In this document: positions 12,368 to 24,329 of the stretch, one piece after another
Numbering within the stretch: the stretch's first letter is position 1
How the letters are laid out: each line of letters starts with the position of its first letter
Source of the DNA: Cubamyces lactineus
Lineage: Eukaryota > Basidiomycota > Agaricomycetes > Polyporales > Polyporaceae
Direction of reading: 5' to 3'
Assembly: GCA_022376465.1 (NCBI GenBank)
Contig: JACDTU010000001.1
Location: forward strand, 2,542,001 to 2,606,000
DNA length: 64,000 nucleotides
Position numbers and translations under genes: made by a program
The notes under the pieces: model-generated
What the model was told of the DNA's origin: nothing
The model's input: the letters and a program-made list of their open reading frames with translations, nothing else
Databases searched by the model: none

Positions 12368-14783
12368 ATGGCGAGGAGCGCAGTATTGACAACGAAGACT
12401 GTAAACGCGAAGAAACGTAAATCAACTGGTGGCATCGAGGATAGCAAGGGATCCGATGCAAGCAACAAGCGACGCAAGACAATCGACACTTTCTTTTCAC
12501 CCCAAGTCACTATCATCACCAATAAGGGAGACGATGCTACACGTACATGTGAACACGTGTCTCTGAACGCTGAGCAAGTTCGCGTATTGCAAATGGTGGT
12601 GCAGGAGGAGAAGAACGTGTTCTTCACGGGTGCGGCCGGTGAGTATTTCTGATGCGTTACGTGCTCTGCTATACCAGATGGCTGCTGCTTGCTTCACTTA
12701 TATTGCGCGATGACTGAGAGTGGAAGATGTGTAGAGATCTCAGACTTGCATTGAGCCGTCCTAGTAATTTCCGCGTGAATGCCAATGGTTGATAATGTGC
12801 AGCGTTCAGAAGTCATTCAATCGCCCAAAGTGATAGAGACTCCTGGGTTCCTCATCCTCATTGTGATGATGATGGGGCTGAATGATTACCCTCTTCTAGG
12901 CACTGGCAAGTCCCTTCTCCTCCGCGCAATCATACATGCTCTACGCCGGAAGTACGCCAAGAAACCCGAGGTTGTCTCCGTAACTGCAAGCACCGGAATG
13001 GCTGCTTCGAACATAGGCGGTGGGTTTAACAGAACTCTAAGCACCATCCGGGCGGCGCTGACGCATGCCGGTAGGAATGACCATCCACTCATGGGGCGCA
13101 GTTACCCCTGGTTTGCACAACATTGACCGCCAGATTAGCTGCATCAAGACGTGCAAACCGGCGTTCAAGCGGTGGAAGGAGACCAAAGTCCTGATAATCG
13201 ACGAAGGTGAGTACTAAATGATATGCAAGTCTTGTGCGCTCTTCTGAAATGCTCACGTCTTAGTATCCATGGTCGACGGTCAGCTATTCGACACGCTCGC
13301 TAAACTGGCAGTTCAACTGCGTAAGAAGACGGAGAAGCCATTTGGCGGGATCCAGGTAGAAAGGCCTGCTAGTGAGATAGACGACACGTTTACCGAACGA
13401 AACATCTAGGTCGTGGTTACTGGCGATTTCTTTCAGCTCCCGCCAGTCACGAAGTCTGGTGAAGAGCCGATCTTCGCGTTCGAGAGCGAAGCATGGAAAC
13501 AGTGCATCGATCACACTGTTACCCTCACTCAGGTCTATCGTCAGAAGGACACTCGTAAGTGATTCGAGCGGCCGAGTCGGACCTGCCTGACACTATATCA
13601 GAATTCGTCGAGCTGCTCAATGAGCTACGCAGAGGCACGATCTCTCCATCGGCTCAACAAACGTTCACGTCCTTGTCACGTCCGCTTCCCCCGCTACCTT
13701 CAGGAATCCTTCCGACCGAGCTGTACCCCCTACGCGCCCAAGTTGACCGTGCTAACAGCACTCGTCTCGCTGCATTGCCGGGAGCGCTGCGCACTTTCAC
13801 TGCGCGGGACACCGGAACGCACCAGAAAGTGCTTGAGCAGATGATCGTGCCCGCACAGCTTGTGCTCAAGTCGAACGCGCAGGTCATGCTCGTCAAGAAC
13901 GTCGACGAGCGGCTTGTAAACGGCAGCGTCGGGCGCGTCCTCGGTTTCTTTACTATAGCGAGCTGTCTCGCGAGCGTAGGCTCGCCGCCATCATCTCAGG
14001 AGGAGGGCGCAAAGCCAAAGTCTACTGCGTCGACATCAGGCTCGCAGGAATCGAGTCTTGGGTCTTCGGCGTCCTCGAAGGCTGGCGGGGCGGTACGTAA
14101 CGTGCAAGTAGGCCCCGATGGACGAACGCCAGTCTTCTACTATCGGACAACGGAGAACAAGGAGAATGCGAGGGGCACGAAGCCTTCATCCGCATCAGCG
14201 AAAGGGAAGGTAAAGGACGAGGAGCGGTACCCGCTCGTAGAATTTCGTACCGCACAAGGTACAGAGATTGTACTCGTCGTCCGGGACGAGTTCCGTGTTG
14301 AAGACAACGAGGGGAAGCTGCTCGCTCGTCGTGTCCAGGTACGTTCTATGGCCGAAATCTAGCGTTGGGGTTCGCATTGACCTTGATGCATAGGTCCCGC
14401 TCGTGTTAGCGTGGGCAATGTCCATCCATAAAAGCCAAGGGCAAACCATCCAACACGTAAAGATCGACCTCCGCAGCGTGTTCGAGAAAGGTGAGCAAAA
14501 AGGCACCGTTTCCTCCGATCATGATGCCCATGCCATACCACGCCAGGTCAAAGTTATGTTGCCCTATCTCGCGCTGCATCTCTAGACGGACTCCAGGTCT
14601 TGGGCTTCGACCCCAAGAAGGTACGCCTCTGGCCCGTTTGTCTATTCGTCCTAACATGCTCACGACCGCGTCACTATAATGATCTAGGTCAAAGCGCATC
14701 CGAAGGTCATCGAATGGAGCTCGACTCTGGAGACGCACGCCTCTGCGGATGTAGACAGCACGCCGGCGGTAGGAGGCTCTTAA
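12368..14783 (+). CDS. PIF1: PIF1-family ATP-dependent DNA helicase
   Basis: The start [20 protein letters not shown] leads into a basic, NLS-like N-terminus and a PIP-like segment (KTIDTFFSP). The superfamily 1B helicase motifs follow across several introns: [15 protein letters not shown] (Walker A, split by an intron), [28 protein letters not shown] (Walker B), [53 protein letters not shown] and [15 protein letters not shown]. These 5'-3' helicases act on G-quadruplexes, telomeres, replication forks and mitochondrial DNA. A Ser/Lys-rich insert of about 100 residues lies between VGRVLG and the IHKSQG motif, seen in other fungal members. Host-type introns and the lack of a Rep domain argue against a Helitron origin. 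Confidence 0.93.
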
Positions 14784-15429
14784 CCGGCGTTGTGGCTCGT
14801 TATCATTATATGTTCTCTGCGTGCGTGGCTCTTCGGACAAGCTGACTTGCAGACGGGACAGCAGTTTAGTCAATAATGTACAGATAATTCTGTATCTTAT
14901 AGCACGTTATTAGAGTCGGTCCGCTATTAGCCATAATATCCGTTGGAGTAGCTCGCAGCTCTCCGTGGCAGATGTGGCAGATGCCTTGATCACCAGAATG
15001 ACTTGAACGATGTCACCATTCGCACTAAACGGGGAGTATCAGAATTTGTGGATGTATCTTCTGCGTACTATGCACGGGGCAACACAGCATTCTCGAAGGT
15101 GTGAAACGGTATATACAGCCACTATCCAGCATCGACCACGACGATGTGCCTTCAGAGTCGTTGCAAGGTCGTGTACTTGTTTGCGATACTCCTGGAATCC
15201 GGCAGTGTGTCCCATGGAATAGTCGGCAAAGAGAGACGAAGTATGTAGTAGATGGAAGCCACCTCTGCCCTGTGATGAATGTATCATACTGTCGGAAGAG
15301 CGTGAGTCTACTGTTTTGGTTTGCTTCTCGGGCTACGGAGACGAGCGAGGCTATGTCGGAAGTAACAACCACTGTCCTGATATAATACCGCGCTGTAGTC
15401 TTAATGGCAGTTGAACTACATGATGCGAC
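14784..15429. other. Intergenic, convergent gene ends
   Basis: It lies between the stop of the helicase gene and the stop of the first seven-helix membrane protein gene. Only unconserved short frames are present. Confidence 0.5.
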
Positions 15430-16917
15430 TCAAGTTACGTCTTGTGGCCGCTTTTCTATAATGATGCGCCTGTCGACATGACCGTCCACTCTAGTCATAT
15501 CTGTTGCTGTGCCGTCGGATATGTCGAGCGTTGAAAGATGCACGTGGACGGGAGAAACTGGAGGGGACGGTGGTAGCATGGTCAGTGGAAGCGTTCCTGG
15601 CGGACGTATACCTGGCTGGGTATAGTTCATGCCTGCGGTATCTCGAGCATACGTCGAATTCGCGATGGACTTTTCCGCAATCTGTATCGTGATGATCGAG
15701 AAGACAAACCCCTAGCGTTGCATGTCAACTCGTTAGCATTCTGCATGTAGGTTCGGGCGTCGGACGCCAATAGGGAACGTAGAACCTTACCAAAAGTGAG
15801 GGGAAGACGTTCAGACATGCGGGAAACCCAATATGAGGGCTTAGACGCAAGGTTATCACGAGCGATATTGACGCAAGTGAATATACCACCGCCGAATCCA
15901 GAATGGCATCCATAGCTTTCCAGACCATCGTGAGGCGCTTCGACGCAACCGGCGCCCGATGTTGCCCCATAGGCCACAATGTTGGGCTTAGGATGCGCCG
16001 CATTATCAGTGCTAATGATCAGGTCAGCATGCGACGCGATCGGCATCGAGAATGTCAACGTCCAGGGCTGTTCACGAAGAAAGCTCGTCCACGCTGGTGA
16101 CTTACTCGAGCAGAACACGTTTGTTATGAAGGACGTGACAAAGAAGACGGTTGCCCAGGCTCCCAGCAGGTTCTTGTGGGCCACGCAGGCGTACCCTGAG
16201 CCTAATATTATGTGGTATAGCATGGGTTAGACAGTTCAAGATGAAGGATGGAAAGCCATGTGGGACGTACCGATACTGGTCGCAATGAGGAGGGCAGGGA
16301 TTACGAGGATACGCTTCCGGCGATTCCATACAATGAAAAGGCGATAGCTCTGGGACCTCAACTTCAGCAAAGAGATCCACTGTGCAGCATGGAAGTTCGA
16401 CGCTGACCATGAAAACATCGCCGATCAACGATTGAGTGACATAAATCCCGTATTTTGCAATGAACATCGTTGTGCTATTTTGGTCGCCGCTGTACCAGAA
16501 GTTGCCCTGGGAGCGTGGTGTGTCCGCATGATGATCTACGAAATCATACAGCACCAATCGTGCGCTAAGGTGAACGTGCTGACAGGACGTATGACATCAG
16601 TAGCTGGAGAATGATAGCGGCTCATCACGGATGACTCACTGCCAAGGCCAGTAAAAACATGGTGGTGCTGACGATGTACAGGACCCAATCGCGTATTGAG
16701 GGTTTCCCCGGGCGCCCAAGGCGTAGCAGTAGACACATACCGACTGCGTACGCGATTGCGAAGGTCCCAAATAGGATAGACTCAATGTGGAACGATATGA
16801 TGGAGGCATAGAACAGCTTGTGCATAGTGTCGCCCTGTCGTAGCGGATGCATGATGAGTCATAAGGAGTTGAGCGCATATAGCAGAAACGTACATCATCT
16901 AGCATGGTTCGAACCAT
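15430..16917 (-). CDS. Seven-helix membrane protein, tandem copy A
   Basis: A tiny first exon (MVRTMLDD) is followed by a GTACGT donor and CAG acceptor, then YASIISFHIESILFGTFAIA and six more hydrophobic segments spread over short exons. Family blocks visible here are YVTQSLIGDVFM, YRLFIVWNRRKRILVIPALL, DSAVVYSLASISLVITL and GFVFSIITIQIAEKS. The cytosolic tail is Pro/Ser-rich and ends at 15430. This is a multi-copy basidiomycete membrane family with GPCR-like topology. I know no characterised member, so ligand, G-protein coupling or transport is not claimed. It is the most diverged of the four copies, for example in the MRRILSPT block. A TATA box lies at 17011-17018. Confidence 0.78.
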
Positions 16918-17010
16918 AGATGTGTTCGTCCTTGTTGAAGGTATTCCTAAAGAGCGAATAAGTGACAGGAACAGCTGGAGGCCACCTACTTAGCTCACAG
17001 GGACGCAGGG

Positions 17011-17018
17011 TTTATATA
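17011..17018 (-). promoter_or_regulatory. TATA box of membrane protein copy A
   Basis: TATATAAA on the minus strand, about 94-101 bp upstream of the ATG at 16917. The position fits a core promoter. Confidence 0.45.
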
Positions 17019-18081
17019 TGATCGCTGCTTACGGTACCGGTATTTGGTGGTGCCGTGGCTCAGTACTGACAAGCAGGTGGCGTTCGCAGTCGCTATAGAT
17101 CCGGTTGGACAGACCATGAATTGGCTGGTGCACCATCCAGCCTAATACGAAACGGCGATGTATGCGCTCACTGCTCCCCAGTGTATCAAGGGAAACGTAT
17201 CGGTGGTGCGACCGAAGTCTACTACAATAGGATGGTGGCCATGTCTCCCTGGGGTACCTAGTATAATCGTGATCAGTGCGCAGCCGTGCTTTCCATGTGG
17301 CACACTCACTGGCGATAGTTCAGTGCTAGCCCGTTATACAACTGCGGACCGGGCCACTGAGAATACGGAACGCGCAACGCAATGCTTTTAGTTGAGCGGT
17401 ATGAAATCGCTGTTTGAGCGTTGCGAGTGCGCAAAGCTATACTTTTCCAGACTCTGCCAGAGGCCCCATGGTACCAGTCCAACGCATAGCCCTCGAACGC
17501 GAGCCCAAGAAGACTATGGCTGTGCCTCGTATGCGATGGATGAGGAGAGAGCGATTTGCTGAATAGATCTTCGCGCCTAGGGGAGTACAGACGGACACAG
17601 GAGCAGTATGAGGTTGACGCGATATATTTAAAACCCACAGAATACAAGAGCTTAGAGCAAGGCGAGGGTCAAACTCGGGTCTGGGGAGCGAGTCCAGCTG
17701 TGTGAGTGACGCGTTATGCGATGTCAAGAATGGCAAGTCACGTAAAACATGACCGTCACAACCGTATGAGGCCGAGTTCGAGTCGTCAGGGTCGATAGCG
17801 TCGTCAGAGGGACACACGTATCTAAGATGCATAAACCTTGGCCAGTAAAATCGGTGAGTTATATATCGCGATGGATGTGGCAATTACCCATTGTAGTCTG
17901 ACAGGTTGAATAGTATCAGCATCATACATATCTCATACTTGAAGTCGTTCAGCAGAGGACCACGGCATACTCCGAGAAGCTCGCAACATTTCGAGACTTG
18001 CAGAGTACTATATGCAAGATACCATACGTACATATGCTGGTGTCTCACACTTAAGTAGACTGTCGTGTCGACTCCGAGCTA
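17019..18081. other. Spacer between membrane protein copies A and B
   Basis: No conserved coding block is visible. An uninterrupted 148-codon minus frame (17437-17883) lacks membrane segments and shows none of the family motifs, so I do not call it. The stretch holds the promoter of copy A and the 3' region of copy B. Confidence 0.4.
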
Positions 18082-19725
18082 TCACTCATCGATCTTGGAA
18101 GTCCTCAAGTTCCCGAGGACATCGGACTCCGGCGGAAGGAGGTCGGCATGTTCCACTGACAGTGATCCCTCGGCCTTTGGCATACCAATGGAAATGACGT
18201 TCCTCTCACAGCCCGTCCCTTCGGTGACTGCAATCGCGTGAGATAAGGTGTCTTCGGAGGCGTTGGTGCTAGACGTCGGTTGAGGTAAGTCCAGTGTCGG
18301 GGACGGAAGCGAGTTGCGTGGGTATGCCATGGTCTGTCTGTGGCCATGCACTCGCGCTTGAGTCGGGATGGCATCGAATTCACTTGTAGAGCGTCTTGCG
18401 ATGCGGATGACGATGAAGGAGAAGACCAGTCCCTGCCCGACCGTGCAAGTTCAGTATCAGCTCTTTCGTGTCATGAGCGAGGACGCTCGTGAGTCGTGAC
18501 GCAATCGCCGGAAATGATCACTGCCACCTACCATGAGCGGAGGAAAGACGTCAGTGCACACCTGCCAAATGTCTGGTTCCAACGTAGAGGTTACAACGAG
18601 CACCAGGGAGGCCACGGAGTAGATCGCGGCCGATTGCACGATAGCTGCTGCCACTTTGTAAAACATGTTCAAGCGTTGAGAGATGCCCCGCGGCACTCCA
18701 ACCCAGCGGTTACTGGTAGGAGACAACACGCGCCACATCACTAGGACTAGGTAAAGAGAGGACGATCAGCCACGGAACGGAAAGTAGAAGGGGCCGAGAG
18801 TAGTCATGAAACCTGTGAGTACTACTCTGCACCATTGTTACGGAGAAGCTCACCAGTGAATAGCATGTTATTGCTAAACGAAAGCGCGAAGAACGGCTTC
18901 GCCCATCCGGTGGCGGCGGCGATCCAGCCCCCGTACATGACCAAGGCTCCGAGAGCTGGATTTGTGGCGCCGGATATACCGGTATCTGTAAGCAGACGGT
19001 TTCGCACGAACCAATGATCTTTCTGACCTATGCTGGCCAGGAAGAGAAGTAGGGGAATGATGAGGATGCGCTTGCGGTCGTTCCACACGATGAAGAGGCG
19101 ATATATCTGCCAAGGCGTAATCGATATGAACATGTAGAGATACGAAGTCAGAATTTCTGCTCAAGCAGATAGCGAGGAGACTGGTACATACCATGAATAT
19201 ATCCCCAAGCAGCACCTGCGCGATATATATCGCGATTCTGGCGGTGTTTAAACCATCGAGTGGGTCGAGGAAGACGATCGATCCAAACTCGTTAACCGGC
19301 GTATCATCCGTTTGATCTTCGTGGTCGAAGTCTACGAGGATGAGTTTGAGGCTGAGTCCCAGGTGCTGTCCAAAAGTTCATCGTTATTCCGGTAAGACAC
19401 TGTATGTTCGGGCGACGTACCGCCAACGCAAGAATGTACATCATTGTGCTCGCGAGCAGAATGCCCCAGTCCTTCGTCGAAGGCTTCCCTCGATGACTGA
19501 TGTGCAGAAGGGCCAGTGCACCGTTTGCAAACGTGATCGTGAACGCCCCGAAAAGTAGGCTTTCCACAAACAGGGCTATAATGGATGAAGATGGGTCGCT
19601 CTGGTCCGGCGAAGAGGGATCGTACGCTTGCAGTTAATACGCGAGTAATCAAAGGCATGGTTGTCACTGACCTCAGGGCCGTCATACTGGATACCACTAG
19701 ATGGCGGGCAGAGGGACGTGTTCAT
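18082..19725 (-). CDS. Seven-helix membrane protein, tandem copy B
   Basis: Exon 1 reads MNTSLCPPSSGIQYDGPE and ends at a GTCAGT donor. Exon 2 continues with SSSIIALFVESLLFGAFTIT. Later exons give GDIFM, IYRLFIVWNDRKRILIIPLL, PFFALSFSNNMLFTG, MWRVLSP, IVQSAAIYSVASLVLVV and a tail of about 110 residues rich in Ser/Thr/Pro ending at 18082. The hydrophobic segments, block order and intron positions match copies C and D, so this is a tandem duplicate. Function is unknown. Start 19725 was chosen because exon 1 aligns in form with the short first exons of the other copies. Confidence 0.8.
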
Positions 19726-20326
19726 CCTGGCGAGCTTTAGTTGCAGGGCATGCCATGGGAGTCAAATAACTCCTCTTATCGCATGTCCTGGCGCTCGCCG
19801 GCGGCGCTACATGCAGTCGCGATCTATAAAGACTCAATCCGAGGAAGGTGACGAAGAATTGGCCTCCAGATTCCATATGAGTAGGAATCTGTGTATACAA
19901 GGAATCACTGCTGCCACCACGTACAATGGCGGCGTGCTCGCCGAGCCGTCGAGCTCGCAAGGATCAGAACTCTGCCAAAAGGTCATGTCAAAGTCACGCC
20001 ACCTGGAGATACGGGCGCCACCTCCTGGGCCACAGTATAATGCACGATTCTATCAGACTTTTGCCGAGCACTGGAAGCAGCATGGGCGAGTCGTCGTCGA
20101 TCCGAAGCCCATGAAGCACTCGCTTGATCCGTTGTCTGTCGGGATGGATCTAGTCAAGGTAAAATATATATATGTGAGCAGAGAACGGAAATGGACATGC
20201 GCCCATTGGTTATCCTCTCGTGCGCGGGATATTACATGAGGGTGCTGGCGCCAAGCAAGTTCCTCCGCAATGCGATGTCTCTCGGCGGCGGAACACTCGT
20301 GTTTTACCAAGCGCCACGGCGTCACG
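19726..20326. other. Spacer between membrane protein copies B and C
   Basis: Contains the upstream region of copy B and the 3' flank of copy C. A plus-strand open frame here overlaps the antisense of copy B and shows no family motif, so it is treated as chance. Confidence 0.4.
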
Positions 20327-21851
20327 TCAGAGTCGTTCCAGGACCAACGGCTTGTGAATGTTCATAACGCTGCCTGCATCGCTCCGCGCAACAGGTAGCG
20401 TGTCCACCGAAGAGCTCAGCGGAGCAAGATGTATCCTCACCGGAGGAGCGGGCAGCACGTCAGAGCATCTCGTTGTTGGGGGCGCGAGCGTGCAGGACTC
20501 ATCGCCCTCAGCCAACCTCGCATTGTGCTGGATTTGCCAGGGCATTGAGTTGAGCTCTTGGCTAGGGCGCCGCTTTGCGACACGCAGGACGATAAATGAG
20601 AACACGAGCCCCTACATCGTGCACGCCCGCGTTCGGAAGGGAACAAGGTCAGTGAGGAGTGTGACTGCGAGAATTTCTAGGGATCGAACTACTCACGATG
20701 AGCGAAGGGAAGATGTTCAAGCAGGCGAGATATCCGACGTGCGGGCTTGCAAAGAAAGTGATGAGGAGCGAAGCCGACGCCACCGTATATATCGCGGCAG
20801 ACTGTACGATAGCTTCCGCCACGGTTCGGGCTAGCGCGAAGCGCCTCGCGAGCAGAGGTGGCGGGACCGTAGCCTGTCTCAAGGGGCGCAGTATGCGCCA
20901 CATTATCAGTCCTGCATCAGTCGGCGAGAAAGCGTGAAGTCAGCATGGCACTCCCGTACATAGATCGCTCGTCCCGCTGAACGCGGGCGAAGAGGTTGAG
21001 TTCATTCTATGACTCACCAGTGGAGAGCACATTGGTACATATGGACGTAACGCAGAATATAATCGGGGAACCGTTGAACTCCAGGACGGACCCTTCGATT
21101 AGGCTCCAGTATCCGGTCACTAGCTCCAAGAATTAGTAGGGGATCGCACGTTTACTCCGACCCGGGGTAGGAGTTTCAGCTTACCAGCACCAATGGCGGT
21201 GAGAATAGCTGGCGCGATGACGACGCGTTTCCTCCGGTTCCATACAATGAAGAGGCGGTACATCTAGACGAAGTCAGAGAATGCACATAGCTGCGCCCTC
21301 GTCAGGCGTTTGAATCCACTCACCATGAAAACATCCCCAATCAACGTCTGAGTAATGTACACACCGAGCTTGGGGTTAAGGAAACTGTCATCTAAAGCCG
21401 CATATACGGACTCCAGGCTGCCGGAGTGGGTGACGAAGCTGTCAAGTAGGTCTTGCAGGCTGAGAATCAGATGCTACAATGCTTATCAGAGCCATCCTGC
21501 TGAGTCCAGACGACAACCACGGGATCGTCCATAGGATGATAGACTCACCCCAAGCGCAAGTATAAACATGACAGTACTTGCGAACGACACAATCCATTCC
21601 CGCCGTGAAGGCTTGCTTCGGCTCCCTATGCGCAACAGAGACCAAGTGCCTTGGGTGTATGTAACTGTGAAGGCTCCAAAGAGCAGGGTTTCGATGAAGA
21701 ACGAGGCTATGACGGAGGCTAAGAGTTGCCGCATGGTCGTGAGCTGTCCGGTACACGAACGGTAATCAGATATAGTCTCACGTTCGAGCCAAGGATTCAG
21801 ACGTACTGCATACTGATCGTTCTGGATTCCATCGGTATCCAATGCACCCAT
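20327..21851 (-). CDS. Seven-helix membrane protein, tandem copy C
   Basis: MGALDTDGIQNDQYA is exon 1, ending at a GTACGT donor; the next exon begins LTTMRQLLASVIASFFIETL and continues LLFGAFTVTYTQGTW. Further exons give VYITQTLIGDVFM, MYRLFIVWNRRKRVVIAPAI, MWRILRPLRQ, IVQSAAIYTVASASLLITFF, CLNIFPSLIV and LVFSFIVLRVAKRRP, with a polar tail ending LVLERL. It follows the same block order as copies B and D. An upstream in-frame ATG at 21917 exists, but 21851 gives an exon 1 like those of the other copies. Function unknown. Confidence 0.8.
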
Positions 21852-22777
21852 GACCGGCCGGAGCGTGTGATGAGCACAAGATGGGACACCGGGGGTGTTG
21901 GTGTTGACAAGAGGCAACGCTCAATCGAAAGAGTCAAATCCAAGTAGTCTAGTAGGCCTTGCTGTGAACTCTGATACGCAGCCTCTCTGAGTTTCGGAAG
22001 CTATGCTTCTCCGCCCCCCTTTCGGTTTGACAGAACTTTGGCGGCTTCCTGAGGCGCGGTGAGAGTTTTCGCCCAGAGATAATTAAGGCAGTACTAGATC
22101 ATAATTGCACAGTACTCGCCATGTCATCTGACTACATCAGGGCTAGAATGAACAGAGACGCTTTGTGTATGAGTCCTGATACACACCGCAGCCGTGAAGA
22201 ACCTGTGTATGCCAAAGTTTGACGTACTGGCGTTCGACCAACCACTCTGACTCCCCATTCTGCGGAGGATATGTCTCCCTAGCGGGGGCGCTGAAATAGC
22301 AGTGAGCGTACTTGTCTGGTTTTGCATAGTCTGAGCGTGGCAGGAACTTGAATGCACTTGTCGAACTGTGTGCTACGTGAGACGTGCGCGTGAGCGCTTG
22401 AGCTTGAACTCGAGCGCTAATGGTGCCACAGTTTCCCACGCACAACCTCCCGCTCGGCGCTCGCGCAGCAATGCACTGGACATTGACTCTCAGGCGCGTA
22501 TACCCCGGGATTCAATGAAAAGACTCTCAGGTGCGTCTCGTCGTTATCATTGATCCATTATATATGGATTATCTTGTCCCCATGTCCTTCTGCAAGTATC
22601 AGCCTATGCAGCCGGACTATTGACGAACATAGCATAGCTAGGCCCTATGTAATAGTCAAGACATGATCAGAGAACGCAAGTACGATTGTACTACCCATAT
22701 ATCCATATTAACACATGGACACGCTCACCTACGGCACATCGTTCCGGAGGCTGTCAAGATCCCGGTGTAACATATCT
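21852..22777. other. Spacer between membrane protein copies C and D
   Basis: No gene recognised. The short frames on both strands are unsupported. The AT content rises around 22550-22720, which fits terminator and promoter DNA rather than coding sequence. Confidence 0.4.
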
Positions 22778-24256
22778 TCAGGCGTTCGTGTGTGGATGTA
22801 TGTAGCTCTCGGTGTTGCCCCTTGGGACGGTCGCCATGAAGTCGGGTAGGGTCTCGTTGGAATCGTCGACGATAGGCAGGCTGATCAGTTCAAGTGAGCA
22901 CGGCCGCCGCAACGGAGATGCAACCGGTGACCTCGTTATATTCGGACGTTTGCCAGCCTTCGTACAGGCAGGAGGTTGAACGCTTGTCTCCGCTAGATCA
23001 CTGACAGCCTGAGCACGCCTAGCGATGCGCTTCACGATGAATGAAAACACCAGCCCCTGCGAAAGGTTTGATACGCCGTCAATTGTCGTATGGGTCGCGG
23101 GAATGAATCGTATGTAGATGAGGGGTAGACTCACGATGAGTGGCGGAAAGACGTTGAGGCATGCGGTCCACCCGACGTTTGAGCTGAGGAAGAAGGATAT
23201 CACGAGCGCGGCGGAAGCAACGGAATAGATCGCGGCGGATTGCACGATTGCCTCTGTTGCTTTTCGAGCCACGTAGAAACGCCTTGAGCGTGCATAAGAC
23301 GGAACGGCGGCCCAACGCTTCGGACACAATATGCGCCACATGACTAGGACTGGATGTCGGTCAGAAGGAGACGGATCTGAAAACTACTCGCGCACTATCA
23401 TGATATAGTTTTTCGACTCACCGGTGAACAGTACATTGTTGAAGAAGGAGAACGCAGAGAATATCATTGGCAACTCCAGGTGAAGATATACGCTCCCATA
23501 TCCGGTGCCTGTTGTGGTTGACACGAAAAAAGGAGGTCTTCGGTCATGCCCAGCGGATATCATGGTGCGAAACAGAACGTACCTAGACTGACGAGGAACA
23601 GGAGCGCAGGAGCGGCGAGGACCTTCTTACGGCCATCCCATATAACATACAGACGGTACAACTGCGAATGTGACACATATCAGTCCTGTCGTGGAACCTG
23701 AGACGCAAAGCACGCTGACCATGAACGCATCGCCAATCAGAGTTTGCGTGACGAAGATGGCGAATTTAGCGATGAATATGGCAGCAATGAGAGAATTGCC
23801 ATTGTACGGTTCCGATGGGAACCCCAGGGTTGAGGCAACCGACTCAATACTGCCAGAGTGTTCTACAAAACTGAGCAGCATAGACTTTATGGTTAAAGCG
23901 AGATGCTGAAAGGTCACTTTAGCATCTGACGTTAGCTCACACCGTTGGCTGAGGGACATACCGCGAATGCGAGACAGAACATGGTAGTACTTGCGCCAAA
24001 AATAATCCAATCCCGCTTGCGAGGCGTTCCTCTATGACCTATGCGCAGGAGCGCCCATGTACCGGTTGCATAGGTAACCGTGAATGCGCCGCAGAGTAGG
24101 GACTCGATGAAGAATGAGACGATGGATGAGGCCATAAGAGCGCGCATGCCTGCGAGCTGCGCAGTCAGTCAGTTAGCCGGCTTTCATGTCTTTAGCACAG
24201 GAGTGACGTACCGCACTGCTATCGTACTGTCGAGTTTCAGGGTCGGATACGTCCAT
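22778..24256 (-). CDS. Seven-helix membrane protein, tandem copy D
   Basis: Exon 1 is MDVSDPETRQYDSSA before a GTACGT donor; exon 2 starts LAGMRALMASSIVSFFIESL. Later blocks are FVTQTLIGDAFM, LYRLYVIWDGRKKVLAAPAL, MWRILCPKRW, IVQSAAIYSVASAALVISFF, CLNVFPPLIV and LVFSFIVKRIARRAQ, then a polar tail ending YIHPHTNA. The short loop between helices 1 and 2 is basic (RIGHRGTPRKRDW) in this copy and similar in the others. Copy D is closest to copy C by eye. A TATA-like element lies about 65 bp upstream of the ATG. Function unknown. Confidence 0.8.
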
Positions 24257-24319
24257 GCTGATAATGTCAACCGAGGAGAGGAGAGGGGGGTCAGCCTCGG
24301 AGTGAACTCGCTCGTCTAA

Positions 24320-24329
24320 ATGTATATAC
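24320..24329 (-). promoter_or_regulatory. TATA-like element of membrane protein copy D
   Basis: The palindromic TGTATATACA lies 64-73 bp upstream of the ATG at 24256, where a core promoter is expected. Confidence 0.4.

Noticed and set aside
12368..14783. Helitron-type PIF1 helicase
   Set aside because: No Rep endonuclease domain, several host-like introns, and a basic N-terminus with a PIP-like motif indicate a chromosomal PIF1 gene.
17437..17883. 148-codon minus frame between membrane protein copies A and B
   Set aside because: No hydrophobic helices, no family blocks and no splice-linked continuation; probably chance.
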